The notes under the pieces were generated by a model. It was not told the DNA's origin and did no database searches. It saw only the letters and a program-made list of their open reading frames with translations. DNA of 64,000 nt from Robiginitomaculum sp. (lineage in GTDB: Bacteria; Pseudomonadota; Alphaproteobacteria; Caulobacterales; Maricaulaceae): assembly GCA_030949705.1 (NCBI GenBank), contig JAUZSF010000018.1:87273-151272 (forward strand). Direction: 5' to 3'. The translations under genes were made by a program, and so were the position numbers. How positions within the stretch are numbered: the stretch's first letter is position 1; every line of letters begins with the position of its first letter. Shown here in pieces: positions 9,535 through 18,800 of this stretch.

Positions 9535-11433
9535 CTACTGACAGGCGAGGCATTCCTCGTAATCAGTCGGGGCCGCCATTTGCAGGCCCTCTGCCTTGTT
9601 GTCGTCCTTGGTACCATTGGCAAAGGCGGTGCGTTGCACCGATTTTGAGCGGCAGTAATAAAGCGACTTGACGCCTTTTTCCCAGGCTGACCAATGCAGC
9701 ATATGCAGATCCCATTTGCTGACATCACCGGGCAGAAAGACATTGACCGATTGCGACTGACAGATCAGCGAGGCACGATCCGCCGCATGTTCGATGATCC
9801 AGCGCTGGTCAACCTCGAACGCAGTGCGGAAAAGCGCTTTTTCATCTGCGCTGAGCACATCCAGATGCTGTACAGAACCTTCGTGCTCTAAAATGCTGTC
9901 CCAGGTGTCCTGTGTGTTGGCGCCCTTTTCTTCCAGCAGGCGTTCCAGTTGCGCATTGCGCACGGTGAACGAGCCGGACAGGGTTTTATGGGTGTAGATA
10001 TTGGCTGGGATGGGTTCAATCCCCGCCGACGTGCCGCCGCAAATGATCGAGATGGACGCCGTGGGCGCAACGGCCATTTTATGTGAAAAGCGCGCCTTCA
10101 GCCCCGCATCTTGCGCATCGGGGCAGGCCCCGCGCTCTTCGGCCAGCTTGACCGAGGCGGCATCGGCCCCGCGGCGAATATGTTTGAAAATCTGCAAGTT
10201 CCAGGATTTGGCCAAGGCCGATTCAAAGGGTGCGTTTTGTGATTGCAAAAACGAGTGAAAGCCCATCAGACCCAGCCCGACCGAGCGTTCACGCTCAGCG
10301 GAATATTTGGCCCGTTCCATGGCGCTGGGCGCGGTATCGATAAATTCCTGCAGGACATTATCCAAAAAGCGGTAAATATCCTCGATAAAGTGCTCGTCCT
10401 CGCGCCATTCCAGAAACTTTTCGGCATTTAGCGAGCTGAGACAGCAAACCGCGGTGCGTTCCTTGCCCAGATGATCCGGCCCGGTGTGCAACATGATCTC
10501 GGCACACAAGTTTGACTGCTTCACGCTGAGCCCCAGATCGCGCTGATGCTTGGGCATGGCGCGGTTCACGGTATCAGAAAAAATAATATACGGCTCGCCG
10601 GTCTGGACCCGCATTTCCAACAGTTTCTGCCACAAGGCGCGGGCATTGACCGATTTTACCGGTTTGCCGGTTTTGGGGCTAAGAAGGTCAAATTCGGTAT
10701 CGTCGCGCACCGCCTCCATAAAGGCATCGGTGATATTAATGCCGTGATGCAGGTTCAGCGATTTGCGGTTAAAATCGCCAGAGGGTTTACGGATCACCAG
10801 AAATTCTTCGATTTCCGGGTGGTGAATGTCCAGATAGACCGCCGCCGATCCCCGGCGCAAAGATCCCTGGGAAATGGCCAGGGTCAGCGAATCCATCACC
10901 CGCACAAACGGGATGATCCCGGCGGTATGACCCTTTTCGCCAACCCGCTCGCCAATGGAGCGCACCCGGCCCCAATAGGTGCCGATGCCGCCGCCATTGG
11001 AGGCCAGCCAGACATTTTCATTCCAGGTCTCAACAATACCATCCAGCGAATCACTGACTGAGTTCAAAAAGCATGAAATCGGCAGGCCACGCTTGGCCCC
11101 GCCATTGGACAGCACCGGCGTTGCCGGCATGAACCACAGATCCGACATGTAATTATACAGGCGCTGGGCATGGTCCAGATCGTCACCATAGGCCATGGCC
11201 ACCCTGGCAAACATATCCTGATAGCTTTCGCCCGGCAGCAAATAGCGATCCCGCAAGGTGGTCTTGCCAAAATCGGTCAGATTGTCGTCCTTGGAATAAT
11301 CAAGTTCAATGCCTTTGACGACGCGCAAGCCGGATTTTCTGGCCCCTTCCTGCTGGCCATCAGCCCGCTTGGAAGTCTCCAAAATGTCCGTTGCAATTTT
11401 CGCTTTTTTGGCGATTGACATCGTCTTGTTCAT
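9535..11433 (-). CDS. nrdA: Ribonucleoside-diphosphate reductase class I alpha subunit
   Basis: 632 residues. It reduces ribonucleotides to deoxyribonucleotides for DNA synthesis together with a radical-generating beta subunit, not found in this window. Visible features are the substrate-site Cys in PISCFLNSVSD, the active-site region NLCAEIMLHT with CCLSSLN, the radical-transfer Tyr pair in SLYYCRSKS, and a C-terminal CLAC redox pair four residues from the end. The chain starts directly in the RNR core and lacks the ~90-residue N-terminal ATP-cone, so overall activity control by dATP is probably absent. The start at 11433 has GGAG 7 nt upstream; the frame is open for 46 more codons. The upstream region has NrdR-type boxes. 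Confidence 0.95.
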   Translation of the reverse strand: MNKTMSIAKKAKIATDILETSKRADGQQEGARKSGLRVVKGIELDYSKDDNLTDFGKTTLRDRYLLPGESYQDMFARVAMAYGDDLDHAQRLYNYMSDLWFMPATPVLSNGGAKRGLPISCFLNSVSDSLDGIVETWNENVWLASNGGGIGTYWGRVRSIGERVGEKGHTAGIIPFVRVMDSLTLAISQGSLRRGSAAVYLDIHHPEIEEFLVIRKPSGDFNRKSLNLHHGINITDAFMEAVRDDTEFDLLSPKTGKPVKSVNARALWQKLLEMRVQTGEPYIIFSDTVNRAMPKHQRDLGLSVKQSNLCAEIMLHTGPDHLGKERTAVCCLSSLNAEKFLEWREDEHFIEDIYRFLDNVLQEFIDTAPSAMERAKYSAERERSVGLGLMGFHSFLQSQNAPFESALAKSWNLQIFKHIRRGADAASVKLAEERGACPDAQDAGLKARFSHKMAVAPTASISIICGGTSAGIEPIPANIYTHKTLSGSFTVRNAQLERLLEEKGANTQDTWDSILEHEGSVQHLDVLSADEKALFRTAFEVDQRWIIEHAADRASLICQSQSVNVFLPGDVSKWDLHMLHWSAWEKGVKSLYYCRSKSVQRTAFANGTKDDNKAEGLQMAAPTDYEECLACQ

Positions 11434-11512
11434 TCTCACTCCGCCCCCGGCAGCTGGCACAAATCTGCCTCGTATACGCCCCGCAGAGGCAGGGCATACC
11501 TGATTGATTGTT

Positions 11513-11528
11513 ACTCTCTGAATTGTCA
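11513..11528 (-). promoter_or_regulatory. NrdR box 2 (degenerate)
   Basis: ACTCTCTGAATTGTCA matches about 10 of 16 consensus positions. Its centre is 31 bp from the centre of the strong box, the three-helical-turn spacing expected for cooperative NrdR binding. Alone it would be unconvincing; the spacing is the main argument. Confidence 0.55.
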
Positions 11529-11543
11529 GAATTTTAGCCCCTG

Positions 11544-11559
11544 ACACCACATATAGTGT
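11544..11559 (-). promoter_or_regulatory. NrdR box 1
   Basis: The 16-mer ACACCACATATAGTGT matches the NrdR consensus ACACWATATATWGTGT at 14 of 16 positions and is a near-palindrome. NrdR is the conserved repressor of ribonucleotide reductase genes, and this site lies 110 bp upstream of the nrdA start codon. Confidence 0.85.
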
Positions 11560-11612
11560 TTCGCTTCGCACAAAGGGTCAATATGTTGGAAGCAAGAAAA
11601 ATGCTTTTTTTC

Positions 11613-11627
11613 TTAACAACCCGTTAA
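11613..11627. promoter_or_regulatory. CtrA-type binding site
   Basis: TTAACAACCCGTTAA is a perfect TTAA-N7-TTAA, the consensus of the alphaproteobacterial cell-cycle regulator CtrA. It lies 180 bp upstream of the nrdA start and about 55 bp beyond the strong NrdR box. A site of this form can occur by chance, but its place in the control region of an S-phase gene is suggestive. Confidence 0.55.
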
Positions 11628-11931
11628 GACGCGAAAAACGCTTGAGAAATTCTTTACAGTTTTACGACAGCGCGCGCCTTAAAATTCTGACCAAATGCAC
11701 AAGATTTCTGGGGATAAGTTGTGAACATTTTCAGAAAACCGAGTGTTGCCAACCGCTTGTAAAATCCGATTTGAAAAAAAGGATTTTGGGGCGCACCTTT
11801 TACCACCAAACGAGTGCGCCTCAAGAACACTACCTATGGGTGAACCCTGAACGGGTTTGCTGGACAGAAGGGTACATTCACCGTCAGAATTTCTGCTAAA
11901 AAGATCCGGTTTTGCCACCGAGGCGGAAAAT

Positions 11932-13647
11932 TTAATGCACTTCGCGCTTACGGCTCTGCACATCGGCGTCGTCTTCACCCTCATCTTCGACCAGCGGACC
12001 CGGGTCATCGGGCTGGCGCGGAAAACCAGCAACATTCAGATCCGGGCTGGGGGCCGGTTCCGGCTTTTTCTCTTCCACAACAATTTCTGGGGTTTTTGCT
12101 TTTCCCTTGGGCTTGGCTTTGGGCTTTGCCGTCCGGCGCCGCCGGGGCCGTTTGGGTTTGGCCGGCGCGATAATCTTTATTGGTTGCGTATCTTCCTCAA
12201 TGGCTTCTGACGCTTCTGTACTTTCAGACGCATCAGCAATATCGGAGCCCTTCTCTTCGCCCACATCATCTTCGGCTTCGTCCTCTGCGTGCTGGGCTTC
12301 CAGAAACAGCATTTGATCCGGGTTGAGCGGGATGCGTTCAAAGCGCTCATGGCGCGGGTGAATCAGCTCGCCCGCATCGCCATAGGAATAGACCAGTCGC
12401 GCCCAGTCTTCATCGCGATAGCCAAAGGCCGGGCCTTCGGGGTCCAGATCCGACCAGTCCGGCTCTGATGGCGCAGAGAGCGACCGGGTCAGCCATTCAT
12501 TGGCTGCTTTGCGATTGCCGGCCTTGCGTTCGATCTGATTCATCAGGGTGCATAGCCGCGAAGAGGGCGGCGATTCGGTTTCCAGCACCGGCATGATGGC
12601 CTCGCGCGCGGCCTCTACATCATCCTCATCCAGGGCAATTTCGGCGGCAAAAATACGACTTTCGCGGTGTTTGGGATTCAGTTCCACCAGACCACGCAGG
12701 CGTTTGGCCCGCGCCTTGGGCTTCTCGTCTTCTTTCAGATCACGATAGGCCAAAGCCAGCGCCGGGTGCGGCTTGGCCGCCCAGGCATCTTCCAAGAGGC
12801 CAGCGGCCCGCCAGCCCTTGCCCGCGGCCACCAGCAACCGCGCCGCCAGTGCCGCGCCCGGGGCAAAGCCCGGGGCGGCCCCCACGGCCTTTTCTGCCAG
12901 ACGACGGGCTTCATCCATATCGCCGCGGGCTTCGGCCTCACCACTTTCCGCGGCCAGCAGAACCGCCCGGCGGCGTTTGGCCGCCAAGGGTACAATATGA
13001 CCTCGTTTTTCGCCGCGGCTGAGGGTAGCAATGGCCCCGACCCAGTCGCGGGCCGCCACTTGCGCATCAAAGAGCGCATCAAAGGCCCACTTTGCCCCCG
13101 GTTCCGCGTCCAGCGCCGCCATGGCCTCTTTAATGGCGGCGCTGTAATCGCGCCGTTCCAGGGCCGCACGCACCAGACCACGTCGCGCCGCCAGCGCTGT
13201 GCGCTTATCCTCCAGCAAAGTCTGATACTGGCGTTCCGCCCCGGCAATATCGCCCACCGCCTCGGCGGCGCGGGCCGCCAGCAGGCCCGACAGGGCCGGG
13301 CGGTCCAGCAGCATTTTAACCCGCTCTGCGTTCTTTACCGCGCCTTGCGCATCCCCGGAGGCGGCGGCAATCACGGCCTGTTCCAGCGCGTCATAGCCCT
13401 TGTCCCGGCGCGATTGGGCGCGCCCTTTGCGCACCTGCCCCGGCAATTCAATCAGCCAGCCCAGCCCGCGCCAGAAAAAGGCAAAGGCAAAGGTCAGCAA
13501 CAGCAAGACCACCATGGAGACCGCGGCACTGGTGCGAATTTCAAAGCCAAAGGCGGTGATCGCCACCTGCCCGGGATGGGCCGCCAGCCAAAAGGCAAAA
13601 ATGCCAATGAGCAAGGCAATCGCCACATAAAATGCCAACCGGATCAT
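11932..13647 (-). CDS. HemY N-terminal domain / TPR protein
   Basis: 571 residues. Two N-terminal membrane helices (IRLAFYVAIALLIGIFAFWLA and the segment near residues 42-62) are followed by Ala-rich TPR-like helices and a low-complexity, Pro/Lys-rich C-terminus. This matches the proteobacterial 'HemY' family encoded with hemCD, whose role in haem synthesis is not settled. It is not the HemY protoporphyrinogen oxidase of Gram-positives. Its ATG overlaps the stop of the upstream mitofilin-like gene (ATGA), and it ends the hemC-hemD-mitofilin-hemY operon. Confidence 0.88.
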   Translation of the reverse strand: MIRLAFYVAIALLIGIFAFWLAAHPGQVAITAFGFEIRTSAAVSMVVLLLLTFAFAFFWRGLGWLIELPGQVRKGRAQSRRDKGYDALEQAVIAAASGDAQGAVKNAERVKMLLDRPALSGLLAARAAEAVGDIAGAERQYQTLLEDKRTALAARRGLVRAALERRDYSAAIKEAMAALDAEPGAKWAFDALFDAQVAARDWVGAIATLSRGEKRGHIVPLAAKRRRAVLLAAESGEAEARGDMDEARRLAEKAVGAAPGFAPGAALAARLLVAAGKGWRAAGLLEDAWAAKPHPALALAYRDLKEDEKPKARAKRLRGLVELNPKHRESRIFAAEIALDEDDVEAAREAIMPVLETESPPSSRLCTLMNQIERKAGNRKAANEWLTRSLSAPSEPDWSDLDPEGPAFGYRDEDWARLVYSYGDAGELIHPRHERFERIPLNPDQMLFLEAQHAEDEAEDDVGEEKGSDIADASESTEASEAIEEDTQPIKIIAPAKPKRPRRRRTAKPKAKPKGKAKTPEIVVEEKKPEPAPSPDLNVAGFPRQPDDPGPLVEDEGEDDADVQSRKREVH

Positions 13648-14870
13648 GGGTTTGCCTCCGCTGTTATGGCTTTTAACCGGGCCAGCGCCTGCTCCAGCGT
13701 CAGGCGCGCCTGGGCCTGAGCAAGCCAGCCTTGTGCCGCTTGGCGAGCCCCGGCATCCAGCGTTTCCAGCGCATTAATGGCCCCCGCCAGATCCTGGTCA
13801 TGCAAGGCGGCCTCGGCCCGCGCCAGTACCGCATCCACACCGGTGGCCTTGTCATCAATGCGCCGCACGCTGATCAAAGAACCAAAGGCCCCCTTCATTT
13901 TGCTCACCATACCCGGCTTTGCCGCCGGGTCCTGCCCGGCGGCGGCCCGAATGGTCGGCACCGCCTTGGTGAATTGGCGCACCAGTGAGGCCCGGCCGGG
14001 AACACCGGTGCGTGCCAGGGAGGCCAGCATATGCACATCCGCATTTTGCGGCAAAAGCTGTGACAGGGTGCGCCATTCGCGCTCAAACGGGGCTCCACTT
14101 TGTGCAGCGCTATCCAGCGCCAAAAGGGCCAGGGCCAAAGCGCTGGTTTTGGGACTATCGGTTTGTTGAGTTTCCAGCGTCAAAAGGCGCGCCTCCAGCG
14201 CCGCCAGATCACGGCTCATGGCCTCCAGGCGATCAGTAATGAATGGCGATGGCTGGCTAGTCCCACCATCCGTTGAGGCCGCGTTTTCCAAAGCGGCAAG
14301 ACGGCGCCCCAGCGTCTGCAGGCGTTCTTCATCCACAGGAGCCGGGGTTGTTGAGCCTTTCAGAGCCAGCATTTGTGCATCCAGCTGATCGAGCCTTTGG
14401 GTGAGCGCATCCAAAGCACCGGGATCGGTAGTGTTTGACGGGACCGCGCTTTCCAGCACGGCGAGGCGGGCCTGCAGATCCGCAATAACCTGATCATCCA
14501 CTGCCGCCGGAACGGGTTTGTTTTCCAATGCCGCCAGCCTGTCCAGCACGCTCTGGCGGGCATCCTCTTCTTGGCTTTGCAAGACCGTTAGGTCGTTTTG
14601 CAACTGCTCCAGCCGCGATGAAAGGGCCGTAATTTCGGCATTCGGATCACTGATGCCGGGTGGACTGTCGGTATTAAAAACCACTAATTTCACCGCCAGC
14701 ACCAACACCGCCGCCAGCGCCAGAGCGCCGGCCAGAATCAACCAGCTTTTATACTTTGCCGTTTTGGCCGCAGAACGGGGTGCCTTGCCCGCATCCCCCG
14801 CCTCCTCCAGCGTTTCAAACTCGGCGTCAATCGGCGCGTTGGAATCATCGGGTGTGCTGGAATCGGTCAT
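13644..14870 (-). CDS. Mitofilin/COG4223-family membrane protein
   Basis: 408 residues with an acidic cytoplasmic N-terminus and one membrane helix (SWLILAGALALAAVLVLAVKLVV, around residues 45-67). A long coiled coil with repeating 'RLAALE' units follows, then an alpha-helical C-terminal domain (FEREWRTLSQLLPQNADVHML, LVRQFTKAVPTIR) typical of alphaproteobacterial mitofilin homologues. Such proteins are linked to inner-membrane organisation and are encoded in haem operons. The start at 14870 is chosen because the family begins there; the frame is open for 21 more codons. It is coupled to the hemY-like gene by ATGA. Confidence 0.85.
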   Translation of the reverse strand: MTDSSTPDDSNAPIDAEFETLEEAGDAGKAPRSAAKTAKYKSWLILAGALALAAVLVLAVKLVVFNTDSPPGISDPNAEITALSSRLEQLQNDLTVLQSQEEDARQSVLDRLAALENKPVPAAVDDQVIADLQARLAVLESAVPSNTTDPGALDALTQRLDQLDAQMLALKGSTTPAPVDEERLQTLGRRLAALENAASTDGGTSQPSPFITDRLEAMSRDLAALEARLLTLETQQTDSPKTSALALALLALDSAAQSGAPFEREWRTLSQLLPQNADVHMLASLARTGVPGRASLVRQFTKAVPTIRAAAGQDPAAKPGMVSKMKGAFGSLISVRRIDDKATGVDAVLARAEAALHDQDLAGAINALETLDAGARQAAQGWLAQAQARLTLEQALARLKAITAEANP

Positions 14871-14959
14871 GGCCTGCTCGATGGTTGATAGAGGGCATAA
14901 TGTAAGGGCTGTGCCCCGGTGCCGAAAGGGCAAACATGCCGCATTTACCAGTTTTTCGC

Positions 14960-15685
14960 TTAGGGAAGCGGCAAATGACTTTGCAAGGCTCCGATCATCG
15001 CCGCCTCGCCCGGTACAATGGCGCGATTGACCTGAAAAAATCCCTGATTTTCAAGGCCCGCCGCCACTTCGGCACTCATGGCAATGGCCGTGATTTTCTC
15101 CAAACTCAGCACGCTTTGCTGTGCCAGTGCCAGAAATGTTTTTGCCCCCCGGGCAGAATGAAACAACGCTGCCTTTATCGCCCCTTGGCGAATCGCCTGG
15201 CTGGCTTCTTTGGTCAAGGCACTGGCCGGACGGGCCTCATAGCCCTGCCATTCGCGCACGGTGAAGCCTTGGCTGGTCAAGGCAGCCTTCATATCAAAGG
15301 CAAAATGACGGCCGCGCACCCACAATACCGGTCCTTTATCAGGGGCTAATGTCTCTATTATGGTTTCGCTAAGCACCCGGGCGGTGATCGCATCGGCATG
15401 AAGGGGGCCGCCAACCCCCCTTTCCCTGGCCATATCCACACTGCCCCCCGCCAGACAAAAAAGCGGTAAATCTCTGGCACCGGAGGCATTGGCAATGGCC
15501 ACCACCCCGTGGGCGCTGGTGCAGATTATGGCCTGAATATCATGTAATGCCGGGGTCGGGTTTTGTGAGGGGCAAACGGTCAGCGCTGGGCTGATCAGCG
15601 CGGTATAGCCCAGCCCCCGCAAGGTGGCCGCCGTGCGTTCCGCCCCCGGCTGGGTGCGGGTGATGAGGACGCCTATCCCTCCCAT
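14960..15685 (-). CDS. hemD: Uroporphyrinogen-III synthase
   Basis: 241 residues. It cyclises hydroxymethylbilane with inversion of ring D, the step after HemC. The sequence is divergent, as is usual for HemD, but it shows the start VLITRTQPGAERTAATLRGLGYTALISPALTV, the hinge ICTSAHGV, the second-domain strand VLWVRGRHFAFDMKAAL and FHSARGAKTFL. Its ATG lies inside the hemC 3' end (13-bp overlap), so the two are translationally coupled. Context supports the assignment. Confidence 0.9.
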   Translation of the reverse strand: MGGIGVLITRTQPGAERTAATLRGLGYTALISPALTVCPSQNPTPALHDIQAIICTSAHGVVAIANASGARDLPLFCLAGGSVDMARERGVGGPLHADAITARVLSETIIETLAPDKGPVLWVRGRHFAFDMKAALTSQGFTVREWQGYEARPASALTKEASQAIRQGAIKAALFHSARGAKTFLALAQQSVLSLEKITAIAMSAEVAAGLENQGFFQVNRAIVPGEAAMIGALQSHLPLP

Positions 15686-16626
15686 CGCATTTCATCTCCG
15701 GCCGCCCGGGCGATCTTTTTCCCCTCGGCCTGTCCCAGCCTGGTGGCCGCCAATATCGGATCCGAACCCAGCAACAAGGTCACATCACAGGCCCAGCTTT
15801 TATCCCCATTGGGGGTATAGACCGCGCCACGAAAGCGTAAGTTATCGCCCTCCATCTCTGCCAAGGCGGCAATGGGCGTGCGGCACGAACCATCCAATGC
15901 GGCCAGAAAGGCGCGCTCGGCCGCCAGCCGGATCGCCGTTTGTACGCAAAGTATGGGGGCCAATGCATCGCATGATACCCCGTCCCCACCGCGCACCTGC
16001 AAGCCAATGGCCCCCTGCGCCGGGGCCGGCAGCATGATATCGGTATCGATAATGCCACTGGCCCGATCGGCCAGCCCCAGCCGTTTCAACCCGGCCAGCG
16101 CCAAGAACGTGGCATCAAAATCCCCATCGGTGATTTTCGCTAATCTTGTGCCCACATTACCGCGCAAGGTTTCCACCACGCAATCGGGCCGGATCTGTTG
16201 CACCTGCGCCTGACGACGCAAGGAGGCCGTGCCAATACGCGCGCCCTTTGGCAAGGCCTGCAAGGTTGGAATATTGCGGGCGATCAGGGCTTCGCGCGGA
16301 TCTTCGCGGGGCAAAAACCCCGCCAGTTTCAGGCCATCCGGTTGCACCACGGGCATATCCTTCATGGAGTGCACAGCCACATCAATATCCCCGTCCAGCA
16401 AAGCCTGTTCGACCTCTTTGGTGAAAAGCCCCTTGCCGCCGGCCTCGATCAGGCGGCGGTCGGTTATCCGATCCCCCGTGGTGGTGATGCGGGTGATGGG
16501 AAAGGCTGCTTTGGCCTCGGCATCCCCGGTTATGTCCATTTGCGCGGCCAGCAGTGAGCGGGTCAGGCGGCTTTGCGCCAGCGCCAACGGTGATCCACGA
16601 GATCCCAGCTTCAAGATTGGTTGCAA
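15673..16626 (-). CDS. hemC: Porphobilinogen deaminase (hydroxymethylbilane synthase)
   Basis: 317 residues from the chosen start. It polymerises four porphobilinogens into hydroxymethylbilane. Key features are KLGSRGSPLALAQ, the catalytic Asp in VHSMKDMP, RRQAQVQQIRPD, LRGNVGTRLAK, and the dipyrromethane-cofactor Cys in LDGSCRTPIAA. The frame is open to a TTG at 16689, but homology to HemC starts with QPILKLGSRG. The TTG at 16626 has GGAG 7 nt upstream, so I prefer it; 16689 remains possible. It is divergent from tsaD with only 64 bp between start codons. Confidence 0.94.
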   Translation of the reverse strand: MQPILKLGSRGSPLALAQSRLTRSLLAAQMDITGDAEAKAAFPITRITTTGDRITDRRLIEAGGKGLFTKEVEQALLDGDIDVAVHSMKDMPVVQPDGLKLAGFLPREDPREALIARNIPTLQALPKGARIGTASLRRQAQVQQIRPDCVVETLRGNVGTRLAKITDGDFDATFLALAGLKRLGLADRASGIIDTDIMLPAPAQGAIGLQVRGGDGVSCDALAPILCVQTAIRLAAERAFLAALDGSCRTPIAALAEMEGDNLRFRGAVYTPNGDKSWACDVTLLLGSDPILAATRLGQAEGKKIARAAGDEMRWEG

Positions 16627-16690
16627 GAGTGTGCTCCGGGCGTTATCGATCCAGCCATGGACATACGCCTCAAAGAGTGTGCGGTGCAAG

Positions 16691-17797
16691 ATGCATAAAC
16701 CGCTAATGGTGCTGGGCCTGGAAACCAGTTGCGATGAAACCGCCGCGGCGGTGGTGCAACTGGATGCGGATGGTAAGGCGCATCTCTTGTCAGATCAGAT
16801 TTACAGCCAGATTGAAGAGCATACCCTGTATGGCGGCGTGGTGCCCGAAATTGCCGCCCGCGCCCATGTGGGGGCGCTGGATGCCCTGATTGAGCGCGCT
16901 TTAACCGAGGCCGATATCACCTTTGTCGAGCTGGATGGCGTCGCCGCCACCACCGGCCCAGGCCTGGTGGGCGGGGTTATGGTGGGCATGATGGCCGGTA
17001 AGGCCATTGCCCTGGCCCATGACATTCCGTTTTTGCCGATCAATCATCTGGAAGGTCATGCGCTCAGCCCGCTTTTGGCGCAACAGGGCGGGGACGAACC
17101 CCTTCGCTTTCCCTATCTGTTATTGCTGGTATCGGGCGGGCACACCCAATTGCTGAGCGTCGAAGGTCTGGGGCAATATACCCGCCTTGGTTCCACCATT
17201 GATGATGCCGTGGGCGAGGCCTTTGATAAAAGCGCCAAGATTATGGGGCTGGGGTTTCCGGGTGGACCGGCGCTGGAACGGGCGGCACAAAAGGGCGATG
17301 CGGCGCGCTTTACCCTGCCGCGCCCATTAACCGGCAAGCCGGGGTGTGATTTTTCCTTCGCCGGACTGAAAAGCGCGGTGCGCCGCGCCTGGGAAGAACT
17401 GCCCGTGCATAATGATCAGGCCCGTGCCGACCTCTCGGCCGCGTTTCAGGCCGCCGCCACCGATGTGCTGGCCAATCGCACCGCCAACGCCATGGATATT
17501 TTTGCCAAAACCCACGGTCCACGCCCGCTGGTCGTGGCCGGCGGGGTGGCCGCCAATACGGTTTTGCGCATGCGCCTGATGGAGGAGGCCGACAAAAAAG
17601 GCTTTACCTTTATAGCCCCGCCGTTTTCCCTGTGTACCGATAATGGCGGCATGATTGCCAATGCCGGGGCCTTGCACCTGCGCGCCGGATACCAGGGCGA
17701 TCTGGGGGTCAGCGCCCGGCCACGCTGGCCATTGGATGAACAGGCCGCCAAGGCCAGCCCCGCTTCGGGCAGCGGAAAAAAAGGACCAAAATCATGA
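16691..17797 (+). CDS. tsaD: tRNA N6-adenosine threonylcarbamoyltransferase (TsaD)
   Basis: 368 residues. With TsaB and TsaE it transfers the threonylcarbamoyl group to A37 of ANN-reading tRNAs. Motifs are [14 protein letters not shown], the metal-binding [53 protein letters not shown] and CTDNGGMIA. The frame runs back through hemC antisense, but homology starts at 16691. The gene overlaps gpsA by ATGA. Confidence 0.97.
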   Translation: MHKPLMVLGLETSCDETAAAVVQLDADGKAHLLSDQIYSQIEEHTLYGGVVPEIAARAHVGALDALIERALTEADITFVELDGVAATTGPGLVGGVMVGMMAGKAIALAHDIPFLPINHLEGHALSPLLAQQGGDEPLRFPYLLLLVSGGHTQLLSVEGLGQYTRLGSTIDDAVGEAFDKSAKIMGLGFPGGPALERAAQKGDAARFTLPRPLTGKPGCDFSFAGLKSAVRRAWEELPVHNDQARADLSAAFQAAATDVLANRTANAMDIFAKTHGPRPLVVAGGVAANTVLRMRLMEEADKKGFTFIAPPFSLCTDNGGMIANAGALHLRAGYQGDLGVSARPRWPLDEQAAKASPASGSGKKGPKS

Positions 17798-18792
17798 GTA
17801 GCGATCTGCAAAATGTCAGTGTCATTGGCGGCGGGGCCTGGGGTACGGCGCTGGCCCAGACCTGTGCGCAGGCGGGCCGTGAGGTGTGCCTGTGGGCACG
17901 CGAAGATGATGTGGTGGACAGCATCAATGTCGCCCATGAAAACAAACGTTTTTTACCGGGGGCAAAGCTGCATGAAAACGTGCGCGCCAGTGGCGATCTG
18001 GCCGCCGCCGCCAAGGCCGGTATTGTTTTGATGGTGGTGCCGGCGCAATTCACCCGCACGGTAATGGACGATATGAAGGCCCATATTCGCGAAGGTACGC
18101 CGGTCCTTTTGTGCTCAAAGGGTATCGAACAGCAAAGTCTGGAATTGATGAGCGATGTTCTGATTGCCACCTTACCCCAGGCCATTCCGGCGGTGCTTTC
18201 CGGGCCCAGCTTTGCCAAGGATGTAGTGCGCGGCCTGCCCACGGCGGTGACCCTGGCCTGCATGGATGCCGCCCTTGGCCGGGCCCTGATGCACGCCATC
18301 GGCACGCGCAGTTTTCGCCCCTATCTGAGCACCGATATTGTGGGCGCGGAAATCGGCGGGGCGGTGAAAAATGTGCTGGCCATCGCCTGTGGTATTGTGT
18401 TGGGCCGACAGCTGGGCAAAAGCGCCCATGCGGCCTTACTCACCCGTGGCTTTGCCGAAATGACCCGCCTGGGCATTGCCTTTGGGGCCCAGCCCGAAAC
18501 CCTGCGCGGGCTTTGCGGGCTGGGGGATCTGGTGTTGACCTGTTCGTCCGAACAATCGCGCAATATGTCCTGCGGTCTGGCATTGGGGCGCGGCGAAAGT
18601 CTGGATGAAATTCATGCCAGGGGAACCGGCGTGATTGAGGGCGCAGCCACCGCCCCGGCCCTGGCCGCGCTGGCGGCGCACAAGGATGTGGATATGCCGA
18701 TCAGCGAAGCCGTGGCCGCCATTCTGGCTGGCAAGATCGGCATTGATGCGGCCATTGAAGGCCTGCTCTCGCGCCCGTTTCAGGTGGAATAA
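17794..18792 (+). CDS. gpsA: Glycerol-3-phosphate dehydrogenase [NAD(P)+]
   Basis: 332 residues. It reduces dihydroxyacetone phosphate to sn-glycerol-3-phosphate for phospholipid synthesis. It has the nucleotide-binding [12 protein letters not shown], the substrate region [10 protein letters not shown], the catalytic Lys in [16 protein letters not shown], and [16 protein letters not shown]. Its ATG overlaps the tsaD stop, so tsaD-gpsA form a coupled pair as in many alphaproteobacteria. Confidence 0.97.
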   Translation: MSSDLQNVSVIGGGAWGTALAQTCAQAGREVCLWAREDDVVDSINVAHENKRFLPGAKLHENVRASGDLAAAAKAGIVLMVVPAQFTRTVMDDMKAHIREGTPVLLCSKGIEQQSLELMSDVLIATLPQAIPAVLSGPSFAKDVVRGLPTAVTLACMDAALGRALMHAIGTRSFRPYLSTDIVGAEIGGAVKNVLAIACGIVLGRQLGKSAHAALLTRGFAEMTRLGIAFGAQPETLRGLCGLGDLVLTCSSEQSRNMSCGLALGRGESLDEIHARGTGVIEGAATAPALAALAAHKDVDMPISEAVAAILAGKIGIDAAIEGLLSRPFQVE

Positions 18793-18800
18793 GGCCGCCT

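Larger units (their letters stand above)
11434..11931. other. nrdA control region between nrdA and the hemY-like gene
   Basis: About 500 bp without a supported gene. It holds two NrdR-type boxes and a CtrA-type box, listed separately. A DnaA-box-like nonamer (complement TTATCCCCA, one mismatch to TTATCCACA) lies at 11709-11717. A small AACCC/GGGTT hairpin lies at 11843-11857 near the 3' end of the hemY-like gene. Frames of 85 and 118 codons across this stretch have no recognisable family and no ribosome-binding site. Confidence 0.6.

Noticed and set aside
11642..11899. Possible small gene in the nrdA-hemY gap
   Set aside because: No family, no ribosome-binding site, overlaps regulatory sequence.
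12667..13719. 350-codon open frame antisense to the hemY-like gene
   Set aside because: Composition (Gly/Arg/Gln-rich) is that of a shadow frame of an Ala-rich protein; no ribosome-binding site or family.
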